A DNA stretch of 33,726 bases from Litorilinea aerophila (GTDB taxonomy: Bacteria; Chloroflexota; Anaerolineae; Caldilineales; Caldilineaceae): positions 1 through 33,726 of the forward strand of contig CAMDEX010000037.1 of NCBI GenBank assembly GCA_945897075.1. The letters run 5' to 3'. Of the stretch, positions 25,001 through 33,018 are shown one piece after another. A program made the position numbers and the translations under genes. A model generated the notes under the pieces. It was not told where the DNA came from. It saw only the letters and a program-made list of their open reading frames with translations, and did no database searches. Positions within the stretch are counted from its first letter, which is position 1; every line of letters starts with the position of its first letter.

Positions 25001-25142
25001 CGATCAGCGCGGCGTCGCTGCGCTGGGCGGAGAGCGGGCGACTGTTCCCATAGAGGAATACGCACAGACAGCAAAAAGCCAACAGACCGTAGAGCGTCAA
25101 GCGGTTCGGGCTGATTGGTTGGGGGGTGGGGAGAATTTTCAT
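22071..25142 (-). CDS. SpoIID/LytB domain protein with long beta-rich C-terminus
   Basis: The 1023-residue protein has an N-terminal membrane or signal segment (about residues 14-33) and a short beta-propeller-like stretch (ISPDGRVLAVSV). The SpoIID/LytB domain is at about 190-352, with EYVARSVPAEVP, AAQAVAARTYAWY and GHGYGLSQWGA. In SpoIID this fold cleaves glycan strands lacking stem peptides (lytic transglycosylase). About 650 residues of Ig/FN3-like beta domains with Thr-rich stretches follow. No sporulation operon is nearby; an envelope remodelling role is more likely. I chose the ATG at 25142 since the signal segment follows; an upstream start in a palindrome-rich leader adds 29 unlikely residues. 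Confidence 0.85.
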   Translation of the reverse strand: MKILPTPQPISPNRLTLYGLLAFCCLCVFLYGNSRPLSAQRSDAALIAVRGDLTQRQLLISGRVVLGKAASHFGRPAISPDGRVLAVSVTPTGTETDGYAQTNLYNLPGGELLATIPGHSPVWQEDSRGLALESREGRTVYDVASGHFMAEAGAVARQSSIPAIPSGPHSAPTYPEFIRVSHHPENTCRNVPAGQVDFIPFEEYVARSVPAEVPVSWALDALAAQAVAARTYAWYQIRQGRPTYDVSDWANFQMMCDQRWPASDQAVAMTAGQYLSYQGDESHAPIIAMYSAMNGHPTLDNPSVPYLRAVPDLTGLGEVRWGHGYGLSQWGAARRARAGQSYRQILGHYFTAVHLQNAADPSQPIAGLLGPLQNGYLSPGGLRWDALSPFTGLPGRLVVDSSDGLTRTHAITTTQTITYTGVITHSDGLTETVTLTQTATISETIFETDPVILPGSGVWQQSLDLADGSEVETTLYLSDSAQERITLWVDGTPPPAPTLEVPAATDSQTVTLRTLSDVGSILGLSNGWRWEGEELSRTDNGGVVVTDGEASGGAALQARSGQETPGVWYGPYTNALPPAATYRALFRLRAGDHPARSAEGVLPDRPIARLDVTDQMGALRLGLRDIWASDFAAPERYQEIAVDFYLFEPAQGLEFRLEWYGEVALALDRVWVWQLQSDAGEQSRAWPLAAGNPSSVQAIAFDAAGNASPLVSATVQMVDDGPPVFGAISAPAGWQTALPITLTTTVWDRVTGLDGASAILLLGQTSLPAQLENPANPWAEQLLLAVLDERDGPLADGDFLARFRIADQTGTTQTSPEFALKLDRTPPEMVAGATLTSGEPISSPHGWFGVPIRVQIDASDATSGLSGVAYVLDNAPFVLYDAPFSLMTEGWHVARYWAQDVAGNYRYSQYFEAGIDTTAPTVWARLAQGETGQALATWGGGDTLSGLAGFRVEMRRDAGDWEPLLPADGGITEETVLAIALGEGEAVEIRAQALDRVGNSSGWTVAALGAISQLFLPTITSGQ

Positions 25143-25205
25143 TGCAAAACCATTCCTTAGAACACGGATTTCGGAATGCACGGATTCGATCGGCGGAAGT
25201 GCATA

Positions 25206-25251
25206 CAGTTTTTTGTAGGGATACTGCAAGCAGTATCCCTACAAAAAACTG
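25206..25251. repeat. Perfect 21-base-stem GTAGG…CCTAC palindrome
   Basis: Arms 25206-25226 and 25231-25251 pair perfectly around the loop CAAG. The inner part is GTAGGGATACTG/CAGTATCCCTAC, and the outer part adds CAGTTTTTT/AAAAAACTG, which gives T runs on both strands. It lies upstream of the SpoIID-domain gene and could end transcripts in either direction. Confidence 0.93.
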
Positions 25252-25298
25252 TACCACCTGTCAGAAGCCGTTTCTATAGGAATTGCGTTTCATTTTTT

Positions 25299-25408
25299 GT
25301 AGGGCGGACTGTCAGTCCGACCAGTCGGACTACCAGTCCGACCTACGCCAGTCCGACCTGCGCCAGTCCGACCTACGCCAGTCCGACCTACGACAGTCCG
25401 ACCTGCGC
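25299..25408. repeat. Rearranged palindrome followed by five 15-base tandem repeats
   Basis: A GTAGGGCGGACTG half (25299-25311) is followed by scrambled complementary pieces, including GTCGGACT/AGTCCGAC. Then come five 15-base units CAGTCCGACCTACGC at 25334-25348, 25349-25363, 25364-25378, 25379-25393 and 25394-25408, with only A/G or C/A variants. The unit equals the right arm of the 27-base palindrome plus two bases. It ends four bases before the tsaE -35 box. Confidence 0.92.
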
Positions 25409-25411
25409 TGT

Positions 25412-25440
25412 TTGTCTGTGATCTGGGAAAGGGGTACAAT
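25412..25440 (+). promoter_or_regulatory. Sigma70-type promoter of the tsaE operon
   Basis: TTGTCT (25412-25417) and TACAAT (25435-25440) are 17 bases apart, placing the transcription start near 25447. The upstream frame that runs through the repeats is therefore not part of tsaE. Confidence 0.55.
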
Positions 25441-25510
25441 CAATGGGGGAAGTCGTGCGCCGTGTGTGGCACGGAGAGATGAAATCCATTACGTCGAGGT
25501 ATTGCTTGCG

Positions 25511-26053
25511 TTGAACCACCCACCAATCGGTTTGACAACGAGAACCACCCAGACCCAACTGCGGGTGACCACCCACGGCCCGGAGGAGACGGTTGCTCTG
25601 GGGCGGCGCATCGGCCAGGCCATCCACTCCAATCTCTTTATCGCCCTCTCCGGCGATCTGGGCGCGGGCAAGACGACCCTCACCGCGGGTCTGGCCGCGG
25701 GTCTGGGCATCCCCGCCCGCGTGACCAGCCCGACCTTTACCCTCGTCAATGAGTACGCTTTCCGGGATCGGCGACTGGTACACGCGGATGTCTACCGACT
25801 GGAAGGCAGCAGCGCGGCAGAACTGGACGGGATCGGTTTTGGCGATCTATTGGATGATCTGGCGAGAGCAGACCAGCGCGAGTTGCTGGTGCTGGTGATG
25901 GAATGGGCGGATCGTCTCGGCCCGCTCCTGCCGGAGGAACGGCTGGACGTGACGAGCATTTCCGACGAGGATGACCCCGACGCGCGCTTTTTTACTCTGG
26001 CCGCGTGGGGAGAGACGGCCACGACTCTTTTGCAGCAACTGCTGGAGGCGTAA
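25511..26053 (+). CDS. tsaE: tRNA threonylcarbamoyladenosine biosynthesis ATPase TsaE
   Basis: TsaE is the small ATPase that works with TsaB and TsaD to make t6A37 on ANN-decoding tRNAs. Walker A GDLGAGKTT is at about residues 48-56, followed by the family motif VTSPTFTLVNEY, HADVYRLEG and a late VMEWADRLGPLLPEERL. The start is uncertain: no ATG exists in frame. I propose TTG 25511, with GAGG at 25496-25499, giving 180 residues; GTG 25466 and TTG 25502 are alternatives. A short acidic insert (SISDEDDPDAR) precedes the last strand. It is first in an operon with the HAD gene two bases downstream. Confidence 0.9.
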   Translation: MNHPPIGLTTRTTQTQLRVTTHGPEETVALGRRIGQAIHSNLFIALSGDLGAGKTTLTAGLAAGLGIPARVTSPTFTLVNEYAFRDRRLVHADVYRLEGSSAAELDGIGFGDLLDDLARADQRELLVLVMEWADRLGPLLPEERLDVTSISDEDDPDARFFTLAAWGETATTLLQQLLEA

Positions 26054-26055
26054 CT

Positions 26056-26772
26056 GTGGCCCAACCCTACGCAGCCATCTTCTTTGACCTGGACGGGACG
26101 CTCTTCGACCTCATCGCCTGCGAAAGGGAGACGGTGCGGCGTCTACTGGCCCAGACTTACCCAACCCTCGACCCAGCGCAAAGCGAGGATTTTCTGGCAG
26201 CCTACGCCGGCATCAGCCCCGGTCACTGGGCCAAAGGGCTGGCGGCCGCGGCCACGCGTGAGGAGATTGTGGACGGCATCTTCTTGGCTGCTTGCGCGCA
26301 GACCGGTGTGGATGCGTCTGCGCTTTCCCGCCCAGCAACCCTCTACTGGCGGCTCTTTGCGGATGTGGCCGTATTGGAGAAGGGCGCAGGCGCGACGCTC
26401 GACGCTCTGTTTGTCCGCTACCGGCTGGGGCTGATCAGCAACGGCTATCGGGACACCCAGCGCCCCCGTCTGCACGCAGCGGGCTTGACCCACTACTTCC
26501 AGACAATCGTCGTTTCTGATGAAGTGGGTTGGGCCAAGCCAGACCCGCGCATCTTTGCCTATGCCCTGGCCGAGATGGGCATTGCGCCATCCGCCGCGCT
26601 CTACGTGGGTGATTCGGTCAGCCACGACCTGGCCGGTGCGCTGGGGGCCGGGCTGGATTTTTGTCTTTATCGGCCAGCGGGGGGTGTCGGACTCACTTTG
26701 CCGCCAGGGGTGCGCCTGGTCACAGCCCTCTCCCAGTTGGCGGGGCTTCTGGCCCGATGCTATGATGAGTGA
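26056..26772 (+). CDS. HAD-IA family hydrolase
   Basis: The 238-residue protein carries all four HAD motifs: FFDLDGTLFDL (nucleophile Asp near residue 11), LISNG (Ser), a Lys in WAKPDPRIF, and VGDSVSHD (acid pair). A helical cap of about 90 residues makes it subfamily IA, similar to YjjG/YfnB-type nucleotidases or phosphoglycolate phosphatases. The substrate cannot be set from sequence. GTG 26056 is chosen because GGAGG lies seven bases upstream, overlapping the end of tsaE, which implies coupled translation. Its TGA stop lies in the first word of the next hairpin. Confidence 0.85.
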   Translation: MAQPYAAIFFDLDGTLFDLIACERETVRRLLAQTYPTLDPAQSEDFLAAYAGISPGHWAKGLAAAATREEIVDGIFLAACAQTGVDASALSRPATLYWRLFADVAVLEKGAGATLDALFVRYRLGLISNGYRDTQRPRLHAAGLTHYFQTIVVSDEVGWAKPDPRIFAYALAEMGIAPSAALYVGDSVSHDLAGALGAGLDFCLYRPAGGVGLTLPPGVRLVTALSQLAGLLARCYDE

Positions 26773-26885
26773 GACAGTAAATCAGTAGGACAGTAATCAG
26801 TAGGACAGTAATCAGTAGGACAGTAATCAGTGAGACAGTAAATCAGTGAGACAGTTTCTGTCCCACTGTCCTACTGTCCCACTGT
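26770..26885. repeat. Iterated-word hairpin (AGTAGGACAGTAATC)
   Basis: CAGTAGGACAGTAAT-type words repeat five times (26773-26853), and the complement CCCACTGTCCTACTGTCCCA follows (26863-26884). It begins at the HAD stop. If the CBS genes are cotranscribed with tsaE, transcription must pass through it. Confidence 0.85.
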
Positions 26886-26902
26886 TAACGGGGGTCTATT
26901 CG

Positions 26903-27361
26903 ATGGCGGTGCAGGTGATGACAAACGATCCGACAAGGCGATCTGTGACCGATGCGCTGGTGGCTGAGTGGATGACGCCAGACCCCTATACCTGCGCGGT
27001 GGATGCCTCTTTGGCCGACGCCAGGGATATGATGGCGGAATACCGCTGCCGTCGCCTGCCGGTGGTGGACGACGAGGGACGGCTGATCGGCATTCTGAGT
27101 CTGGGCGATGTGCGCCAGGCGGCTCCTTCCAGCGTCTCCAGCCTGAGCCTCTTCGAGATCAATTACTTCTGGGCCAAATTGCCGGTCAGTTCGGCCATGA
27201 CTCCCGATCCGATTACCATCACCCCCACGGATACGATCAAAGCTGCCTGTAACAAAATGTTGGCCCACAAGATCAGTGGCCTGCCGGTTGTACACGATCA
27301 CAAAGTCGTCGGCATTTTCACTGAAACCGACGCGCTCCGTTTTCTTGTCAGCCTGGATTGA
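26903..27361 (+). CDS. CBS-pair protein 1
   Basis: The 152-residue protein consists almost only of two CBS motifs: residues ~20-75 (VAEWMTPDPYTCAVDAS … RRLPVVDDEGRLIGILSLGDV) and ~95-150 (SSAMTPDPITITPTDTI … SGLPVVHDHKVVGIFTETDAL). CBS pairs bind adenosine ligands (AMP, ATP, SAM, ppGpp) and regulate partner proteins. Which ligand or partner is unknown. A long hydrophilic loop rich in Ser joins the halves. The ATG at 26903 follows GGGGG; one at 26918 is possible. It is 10 bases upstream of a second CBS protein. Confidence 0.9.
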   Translation: MAVQVMTNDPTRRSVTDALVAEWMTPDPYTCAVDASLADARDMMAEYRCRRLPVVDDEGRLIGILSLGDVRQAAPSSVSSLSLFEINYFWAKLPVSSAMTPDPITITPTDTIKAACNKMLAHKISGLPVVHDHKVVGIFTETDALRFLVSLD

Positions 27362-27371
27362 GGAGTCTCCC

Positions 27372-27839
27372 ATGCACCGCATCCCCGTTCGCCAGATTAT
27401 GCGTAGCCCAGTGATTACCATCCACCCCGACGCCCTGGCCGCCGACGCCGCAGATCTGATGGATGCGCATACCATCCGGCGCATCCCCGTTGTGGACGAC
27501 GACGGCTTTCTGGTTGGGATCGTCAGCGATTCTGATGTTCTGGAAGCGGAGACCGCGGGCAGCCTGCGCAGCGCCTACGAACCCGGTATGGAGGAAGAGT
27601 GGCTGGGCGTGGACGAGATTATGACGCGGGATGTTGTCACAGTGGGGCCAGATGTCACGATTGGGGAATTGGTAACGGAGATGCTGCGCCACAAAATTGC
27701 CGGGATGCCAGTGGTGGAGGCAGCTGACGGGAATCCCAAACAGTTGCGGGTCATCGGCATAGTGACGGAGACTGATATTTTTGCGATGATCGCGGCGGCC
27801 TGGCAGGCGGAACAGACTACAGAAGTTTTTACACGCTGA
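27372..27839 (+). CDS. CBS-pair protein 2
   Basis: The 155-residue protein starts MHRIPVRQIMRSPVITIHPD. CBS motif 1 spans about 5-60 (RRIPVVDDDGFLVGIVSDSDV) and motif 2 about 78-145 (VDEIMTRDVVTVGPDVTI … AGMPVVEAADG … GIVTETDIF). AGGAG at 27361-27365 overlaps the end of CBS protein 1. The two proteins are about as similar as tandem paralogues and could form a mixed dimer of four CBS motifs. No enzyme or channel domain is attached, so the partner must be elsewhere. Confidence 0.9.
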   Translation: MHRIPVRQIMRSPVITIHPDALAADAADLMDAHTIRRIPVVDDDGFLVGIVSDSDVLEAETAGSLRSAYEPGMEEEWLGVDEIMTRDVVTVGPDVTIGELVTEMLRHKIAGMPVVEAADGNPKQLRVIGIVTETDIFAMIAAAWQAEQTTEVFTR

Positions 27840-27921
27840 TCATATCTGCTACGGCATTCATTGGCTGTCGAACCCGTAATTCATACCAGCGGTTTACTTG
27901 CGCAATGGCTTGATCAATATC

Positions 27922-29292
27922 TCACGACAAGAAACCATCCCAATCATCCGGTGTGTCTATATCAATCAGCGCACTCCTCAACGTCCGAACTGTCGCAACC
28001 CCGTCTGCATCCCGCCTGAGCAGTGGCCGTGCGCCCTGATCCCCGCGCAGGGCCAGCAGTTCCGGAAAGTAGCGACGGTCAAAGATAGCCGGCGCACCGC
28101 GCACCTCCCCGTCCACCGCCGTCGCCACCCGGTCGCTCCCCTCCCGCCAGGGCTGCCAGAGAGACCGCAACAGCGCAACAGGCAGATTGGGCTGATCCAC
28201 CGGAAAGAAGAGCGCGGCCTGACAGTCAACCGCCAGCGTCTGCACTGCGGCGTGGATGCTGGACGCCTGCCCCGTCTCCCACGCCGGGTTGTAAACCAGA
28301 CGCAGCCGCTCCCCCGCCGTGGCGCGTAGACCCGCCAGGGCCGTCGCCACCCCACCCCCGTAAGCGCCGCTGATGACCAGCGCCTCGCTGGCCCCGCTCT
28401 CCAACGCCAACCGCACCGCCCGCACAACCAGCGCCTCCCCATCCAACTCCAACAATTGCTTGGGTAGACCCATACGGCTGGCCGCGCCCGCCGCCAGGAC
28501 AACCGCGGTCGTCGCTCCCCCGCGCTCCAGCACAGGCGCAAAGCTGGCCGCGCCGACTGCCGCCAACAACGACGGCTGACCGCGGCCTGCCAGCAGATGG
28601 GCGATCAGCCGTCCTACCAGCTTGCGGGTGGGCGTGTCCGCTTTGTTGAGGAGTGGCAGAAAGCGGGCCGCGGGCGGACGGCCTTTGCCCCCGCCCTGGG
28701 GATGGAGGAGCAGACGGGCCGCCATTTCTGGGGTGAAGCGGGTGGCCGGGTCTGCGATGCCCAGCAGCCCACGCAACTGCTCTGGCCGGTGGACGTGGGG
28801 TTCGGCCAGGGGCAGACCGATGGCGTCCAGCCCCAGCACAGCCACGAGAAGGGTGGTGGCGTCGGGGATGACCGGTTCGTGGATGGCCGGCGCTTTGACG
28901 GGCCGCCGCGCGCTGCCATCGGCTTCCACCAGAATTGCGGCCAGGTTCAGATCAGCAGCGCGGAGGGCCAGGCTATCAACCAGATGGGGAGCGATACCGC
29001 TGGCTTTGGGCGGCTGGTCAGTGGCGAGGAGCAGGCAATGGCCGTGGCTATCCAACGCCTGTTCCAGTGCGCTCCAATCGATTCCTGAACCGACAAGCAA
29101 ATGGGCTGGGGCCAGGGCAATCTGTTCGGCCGCGATGCGGGTGGTGGTCGTCGTGACAACGCGCTTGCCCGCGGCGACGATCTCCCCGGCCAAGCGAAAG
29201 AGCGCCGCGCTTTTGCCCCCCGCGCCCGCAAAGGCGACGACGGGCGGATGTGTGGGATTGGGTGAGAGGCGCAGGGCGTGGGTGAGGAGCAT
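27922..29292 (-). CDS. YqeC-MocA fusion: selenium/molybdenum hydroxylase maturation factor
   Basis: The 456-residue protein joins two domains. Residues 1-~250 match YqeC, the accessory protein linked to selenium-dependent molybdenum hydroxylases (P-loop-like FAGAGGKSAAL at 21-31, VVTTTTTRIA, VEADGSARRPVKAP). Residues ~262-456 match MocA/MobA-type nucleotidyltransferases (LAAGAASRMG at 266-275, FFPVDQPNLP, a late RGAPAIFDRRYF). MocA transfers CMP to molybdopterin. The fusion puts cofactor tailoring and hydroxylase maturation in one chain. No hydroxylase, XdhC or selD is in the window. The ATG at 29292 is chosen because conserved sequence begins soon after; upstream frame runs into a hairpin. 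Confidence 0.87.
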   Translation of the reverse strand: MLLTHALRLSPNPTHPPVVAFAGAGGKSAALFRLAGEIVAAGKRVVTTTTTRIAAEQIALAPAHLLVGSGIDWSALEQALDSHGHCLLLATDQPPKASGIAPHLVDSLALRAADLNLAAILVEADGSARRPVKAPAIHEPVIPDATTLLVAVLGLDAIGLPLAEPHVHRPEQLRGLLGIADPATRFTPEMAARLLLHPQGGGKGRPPAARFLPLLNKADTPTRKLVGRLIAHLLAGRGQPSLLAAVGAASFAPVLERGGATTAVVLAAGAASRMGLPKQLLELDGEALVVRAVRLALESGASEALVISGAYGGGVATALAGLRATAGERLRLVYNPAWETGQASSIHAAVQTLAVDCQAALFFPVDQPNLPVALLRSLWQPWREGSDRVATAVDGEVRGAPAIFDRRYFPELLALRGDQGARPLLRRDADGVATVRTLRSALIDIDTPDDWDGFLS

Positions 29293-29325
29293 AAGGCGCT
29301 TGCAAAGAATAAAGGTGTACAGCCC

Positions 29326-29359
29326 AAGTCCCCGGCACTTAAGAAAGTGCCGGGGACTT
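29326..29359. terminator. 15-base-stem hairpin after the aminotransferase gene
   Basis: AAGTCCCCGGCACTT (29326-29340) pairs perfectly with AAGTGCCGGGGACTT (29345-29359). It lies ten bases past the aminotransferase stop on the minus strand. The T run is short (best on the plus strand), so it may be a weak terminator or a processing hairpin. Confidence 0.7.
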
Positions 29360-29369
29360 TTCACCAATT

Positions 29370-30632
<1,263 letters not shown>

Positions 30633-30680
30633 TGTCACTGCGACCAGTTACGGTCGTCCCTTTCGATGGAGAGAAGTGGC

Positions 30681-30714
30681 AGAAGTCGAACTTTTCGGAA
30701 AAAGTTCGACTTCT
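30681..30714. repeat. 15-base-stem hairpin upstream of the aminotransferase
   Basis: AGAAGTCGAACTTTT (30681-30695) pairs perfectly with AAAAGTTCGACTTCT (30700-30714). The 286-base gap 30639-30924 has no gene; it holds this hairpin and the iterated words to its right. Confidence 0.85.
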
Positions 30715-30814
30715 CTAGAAGCGGACACGCCCTCATGCGCCGATTGCACAACCCTCAGCAGGCTCAACTGAGTGGTCGCCGGCAGACGGCACTGGCCGCT
30801 CTCCGAAAGGGAAG

Positions 30815-30945
30815 GGAGTTGGGTGATTGGTTCATTGGGTCATTGGTTCATTGGGTGATTGAGTGATCGCTCGCGTGAAGTAATCCGTGAACAGTAATCA
30901 GTGGAATTCGCTACTGTTCACGGATTACTCTTCACTGATCACTGG
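30815..30945. repeat. Iterated ATTGG words and a CAGTAATC hairpin at the gatA end
   Basis: GATTGGTTCATTGGGT-type words repeat four times (30824-30861). Next, GTAATCCGTGAACAGT (30880-30895) pairs perfectly with ACTGTTCACGGATTAC (30913-30928), with a further CAGTG/CACTG pair around it. The right arm contains the gatA stop codon and overlaps its last codons. Confidence 0.85.
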
Positions 30946-32406
30946 CCTTCGCGTGTGCCAATCGGTCGTCTGCTCGTAGGCGTGGGCGGCGCGCAAAATA
31001 AGTTCTTCGCCCAGCGACGGCCCCAGAATTTGCAGACCGATGGGCAGTTCGTTGCGGTCAAAGCCGCAGGGGATGCTGATGCCGCACATCCCGCTCAGGT
31101 TCAGGCTGACGGTGAAAATATCGGCCAGATACATCGCCAGCGGATCGTCCGCCTTCTCACCGATGGGGAAGGCGGTGGTGGGCGAGGTGGGCGAGACGAT
31201 CACATCCACCGCCGCAAAAGCCGTCTCGAAATCCCGTTTGATCAGCGTGCGCACCTGCTGCGCTTTCAGATAATAGGCGTCGTAGTAGCCCGCGCTCAGG
31301 GCGTAGGTGCCCAGCATAATGCGCTGCTTCACTTCCCGGCCAAAGCCCCGCCCGCGCACCTGCCGGTAGTTGTCGAGCAGCCGCTCCGCGCTGCCGCCCG
31401 GACCGAAACGGATGCCGTCGAAGCGGGAAAGGTTGGCGCTGGCCTCGGCGGTGGCGATCAGATAGTAGACAGGCAGCGCTTTGTCGGTGTTGGGCAGGTG
31501 GATGGGGACGATCTCTGCGCCCAGCCTGGCCAGATGCTCGATGGCCGCGCGTACTGCTGCCTCCACATCCGGCCCCATCCCGTCAATGAAATACTCTGCG
31601 GGCACGCCCACGCGCAGCCCGCGTATGTCGCCGCTGAGACTGGCCGTATAGTCGTGTACAGGCGCTTCCAGGCTGGTGCTGTCGTGGGGGTCGTGGCCCG
31701 CCATCACGCCCAGCAGCAGCGCGGCGTCCTGCACATCTTTCGTGATGGGGCCGATCTGATCCAGGCTGCTGCCGTAGGCGATCAGCCCGTAGCGGCTGAC
31801 CCGTCCGTAGGATGGCTTTAGGCCGACGACGCCGCAGAGGGCGGCGGGCTGGCGCACACTGCCGCCGGTGTCCGTGCCCAGCGCGGCCAGCGTCTCATCC
31901 GCGGCCACCGCAGCCGCAGAGCCGCCGCTGCTGCCGCCGGGCACGCGGGCCAGATTCCACGGGTTGTGGGTGGTGAAATAGCCGCTGTTTTCCGTGCTGG
32001 ATCCCATCGCAAATTCGTCGGTGTTGGTCTTGCCGATCAGCAGCGCGCCGGCATCCTGCAAACGCTGCACAGCCGTGGCTGTGTAGGGGGGCAGATAGCC
32101 CGCCAAAATTTTGCTGCCCGCGGTCGTGACCAGCCCCTGGGTGGAGAGGACATCTTTGATCGCCAGGGGAATGCCGAGCAGCGGGCGGTTGTCGCCCTGC
32201 GCCCGCAGCCGATCCGACTCTGCGGCCTGGGCCAACACCTGTTCGCCCGCCACCGTCAAATAGGCGCACACCCGGCCGTCCACCTGCTCGATGCGCGCCA
32301 GGAGAGAACGGGTCAGCTCAACGGCGGAGAAGTGGCCCGCGACCAGACCAGCCGCGGCCGCGTGGACGGTCAACTGATGTAGTTTTGTCGCTGTTGTGTC
32401 AGTCAC
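30925..32406 (-). CDS. gatA: Asp-tRNA(Asn)/Glu-tRNA(Gln) amidotransferase subunit A
   Basis: GatA releases ammonia from glutamine for the GatCAB complex, which converts mischarged Glu-tRNA(Gln) or Asp-tRNA(Asn). The 494-residue length is normal. The amidase Ser-cisSer-Lys triad is visible: Lys84 in [12 protein letters not shown], Ser159 and the GGSSGGS stretch, and Ser183 in [12 protein letters not shown]; their spacing (75 and 24) fits the family. The GTG at 32406 is preceded by GAGG six bases away; the upstream extension would be encoded by a palindrome arm. It follows gatC, with a 27-base-pair hairpin in between. gatB is not in the window. The last codons and stop belong to a hairpin arm. 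Confidence 0.96.
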   Translation of the reverse strand: MTDTTATKLHQLTVHAAAAGLVAGHFSAVELTRSLLARIEQVDGRVCAYLTVAGEQVLAQAAESDRLRAQGDNRPLLGIPLAIKDVLSTQGLVTTAGSKILAGYLPPYTATAVQRLQDAGALLIGKTNTDEFAMGSSTENSGYFTTHNPWNLARVPGGSSGGSAAAVAADETLAALGTDTGGSVRQPAALCGVVGLKPSYGRVSRYGLIAYGSSLDQIGPITKDVQDAALLLGVMAGHDPHDSTSLEAPVHDYTASLSGDIRGLRVGVPAEYFIDGMGPDVEAAVRAAIEHLARLGAEIVPIHLPNTDKALPVYYLIATAEASANLSRFDGIRFGPGGSAERLLDNYRQVRGRGFGREVKQRIMLGTYALSAGYYDAYYLKAQQVRTLIKRDFETAFAAVDVIVSPTSPTTAFPIGEKADDPLAMYLADIFTVSLNLSGMCGISIPCGFDRNELPIGLQILGPSLGEELILRAAHAYEQTTDWHTRRPVISEE

Positions 32407-32431
32407 GTTCAGCCTCGATAGAGTACAGACG

Positions 32432-32497
32432 CTGGGAACGCCGCCATCCCTGGCGGCAGATGTCACTACTTGCCGCCAGGGATGGCGGCGTTCCCAG
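32432..32497. repeat. Perfect 27-base-pair hairpin between gatC and gatA
   Basis: Arms 32432-32458 and 32471-32497 are exact reverse complements around a 12-base loop; the inner word is GCCGCCATCCCTGGCGGC-like. It sits three bases after the gatC stop and 25 bases before the gatA start. There is no T run, so it is not a classical terminator. Confidence 0.95.
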
Positions 32498-32499
32498 TC

Positions 32500-32790
32500 T
32501 TATTCTTCAAAAATGGCACGCACGCGAAAATAGCCGTCTTTGGCGTCGGCTGCGTTGGCAATGGCGGCGGCGTTGGGCAGACACGCACCCGGCAGGTCGT
32601 CAGCCAGGACGTTACGCAAGGGCAGCACGTAAGGTGTGGGCGGCACGCTGCTGGTATCCACGCCCTGAATCTGCTCGGCGTAGTTCAAAATGGCGGAAAG
32701 CTGAACTGCGTAGAGGTTGATCTCTTCGTCGCTCAATTCCAGCTTGGCCAGTTCAGCCACGTGGCGCACTTCTTCGATGCTCAGTTTCAT
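32500..32790 (-). CDS. gatC: Asp-tRNA(Asn)/Glu-tRNA(Gln) amidotransferase subunit C
   Basis: GatC is the small subunit that wraps around GatA and GatB. The 96-residue protein has the family pattern: MKLSIEEVRHVAELAKLELS, then ILNYAEQIQGVDTSSVPPTP, LRNVLADDL and a C-terminal YFRVRAIFEE. AGGAGAG lies just upstream of the ATG at 32790. A frame open 18 codons further upstream runs into terminator-like hairpins and is not used. It forms an operon with gatA. Confidence 0.94.
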   Translation of the reverse strand: MKLSIEEVRHVAELAKLELSDEEINLYAVQLSAILNYAEQIQGVDTSSVPPTPYVLPLRNVLADDLPGACLPNAAAIANAADAKDGYFRVRAIFEE

Positions 32791-32818
32791 GGCTCTCTCC
32801 TGCCCAATCCCAACGCAC

Positions 32819-32849
32819 AAAAAAACGCCGTGGCACTGGCCCACGGCGT
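32819..32849 (-). terminator. Intrinsic terminator just upstream of gatC
   Basis: On the minus strand ACGCCGTGG (32849-32841, read as its complement) pairs with CCACGGCGT around a 7-base loop, and seven T residues follow. It ends 18 bases before the gatC ribosome binding site, leaving no room for a promoter in between. Confidence 0.8.
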
Positions 32850-32865
32850 CGTCGCTACTCCCAAC

Positions 32866-32897
32866 AAAAACGCCGTGGTTCGCATGTGCTCACGGCG
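32866..32897 (-). terminator. Second terminator-like hairpin in the gatC leader
   Basis: CGCCGTG pairs with CACGGCG across a 13-base loop (32897-32871), followed by five T residues on the minus strand. The stem sequence is nearly identical to the terminator at 32819-32849, so one is probably a duplicate of the other. Confidence 0.72.
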
Positions 32898-33018
32898 CAG
32901 GTGACAAACAAAAAACCGCTACCGGAGCACGGTACTAGCTGCCCGTGCGGCCGGTGCGCAGACAAATCTGCGTTCAAGTTGTTCAAAAGACGTTTTCAAA
33001 ATATCCATAATGACAACA

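Larger units (their letters stand above)
32791..33012 (-). promoter_or_regulatory. Hairpin-rich leader of gatCA, candidate attenuator
   Basis: Between the promoter at 33019-33047 and the gatC ATG lie about 220 bases with no gene. In order on the minus strand there are CGCAGA/TCTGCG (32972-32957); two overlapping, mutually exclusive pairings around 32948-32915 (GCACGG/CCGTGC versus ACCG/CGGT followed by six T residues); and then two terminator-like stems. A read-through or attenuation mechanism is suggested by the layout. No T-box core was found. Confidence 0.45.

Noticed and set aside
22071..25142. Evidence for endospore formation (SpoIID and SpoIIM-like proteins)
   Set aside because: Both families are common in non-sporulating bacteria, and no other sporulation gene is in the window.
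25334..25408. CRISPR-like array
   Set aside because: Units are contiguous 15-mers with no spacers, and no cas gene is present.
25283..25510. N-terminal extension of TsaE with SDLRQ pentapeptide repeats
   Set aside because: The repeat peptides come from the 15-base DNA repeats, and a promoter lies downstream of them, so this part is not in the transcript.
32791..33012. T-box riboswitch in front of gatCA
   Set aside because: No T-box core sequence (UGGNACC-type) or recognisable stem I was found; only generic hairpins and T runs.
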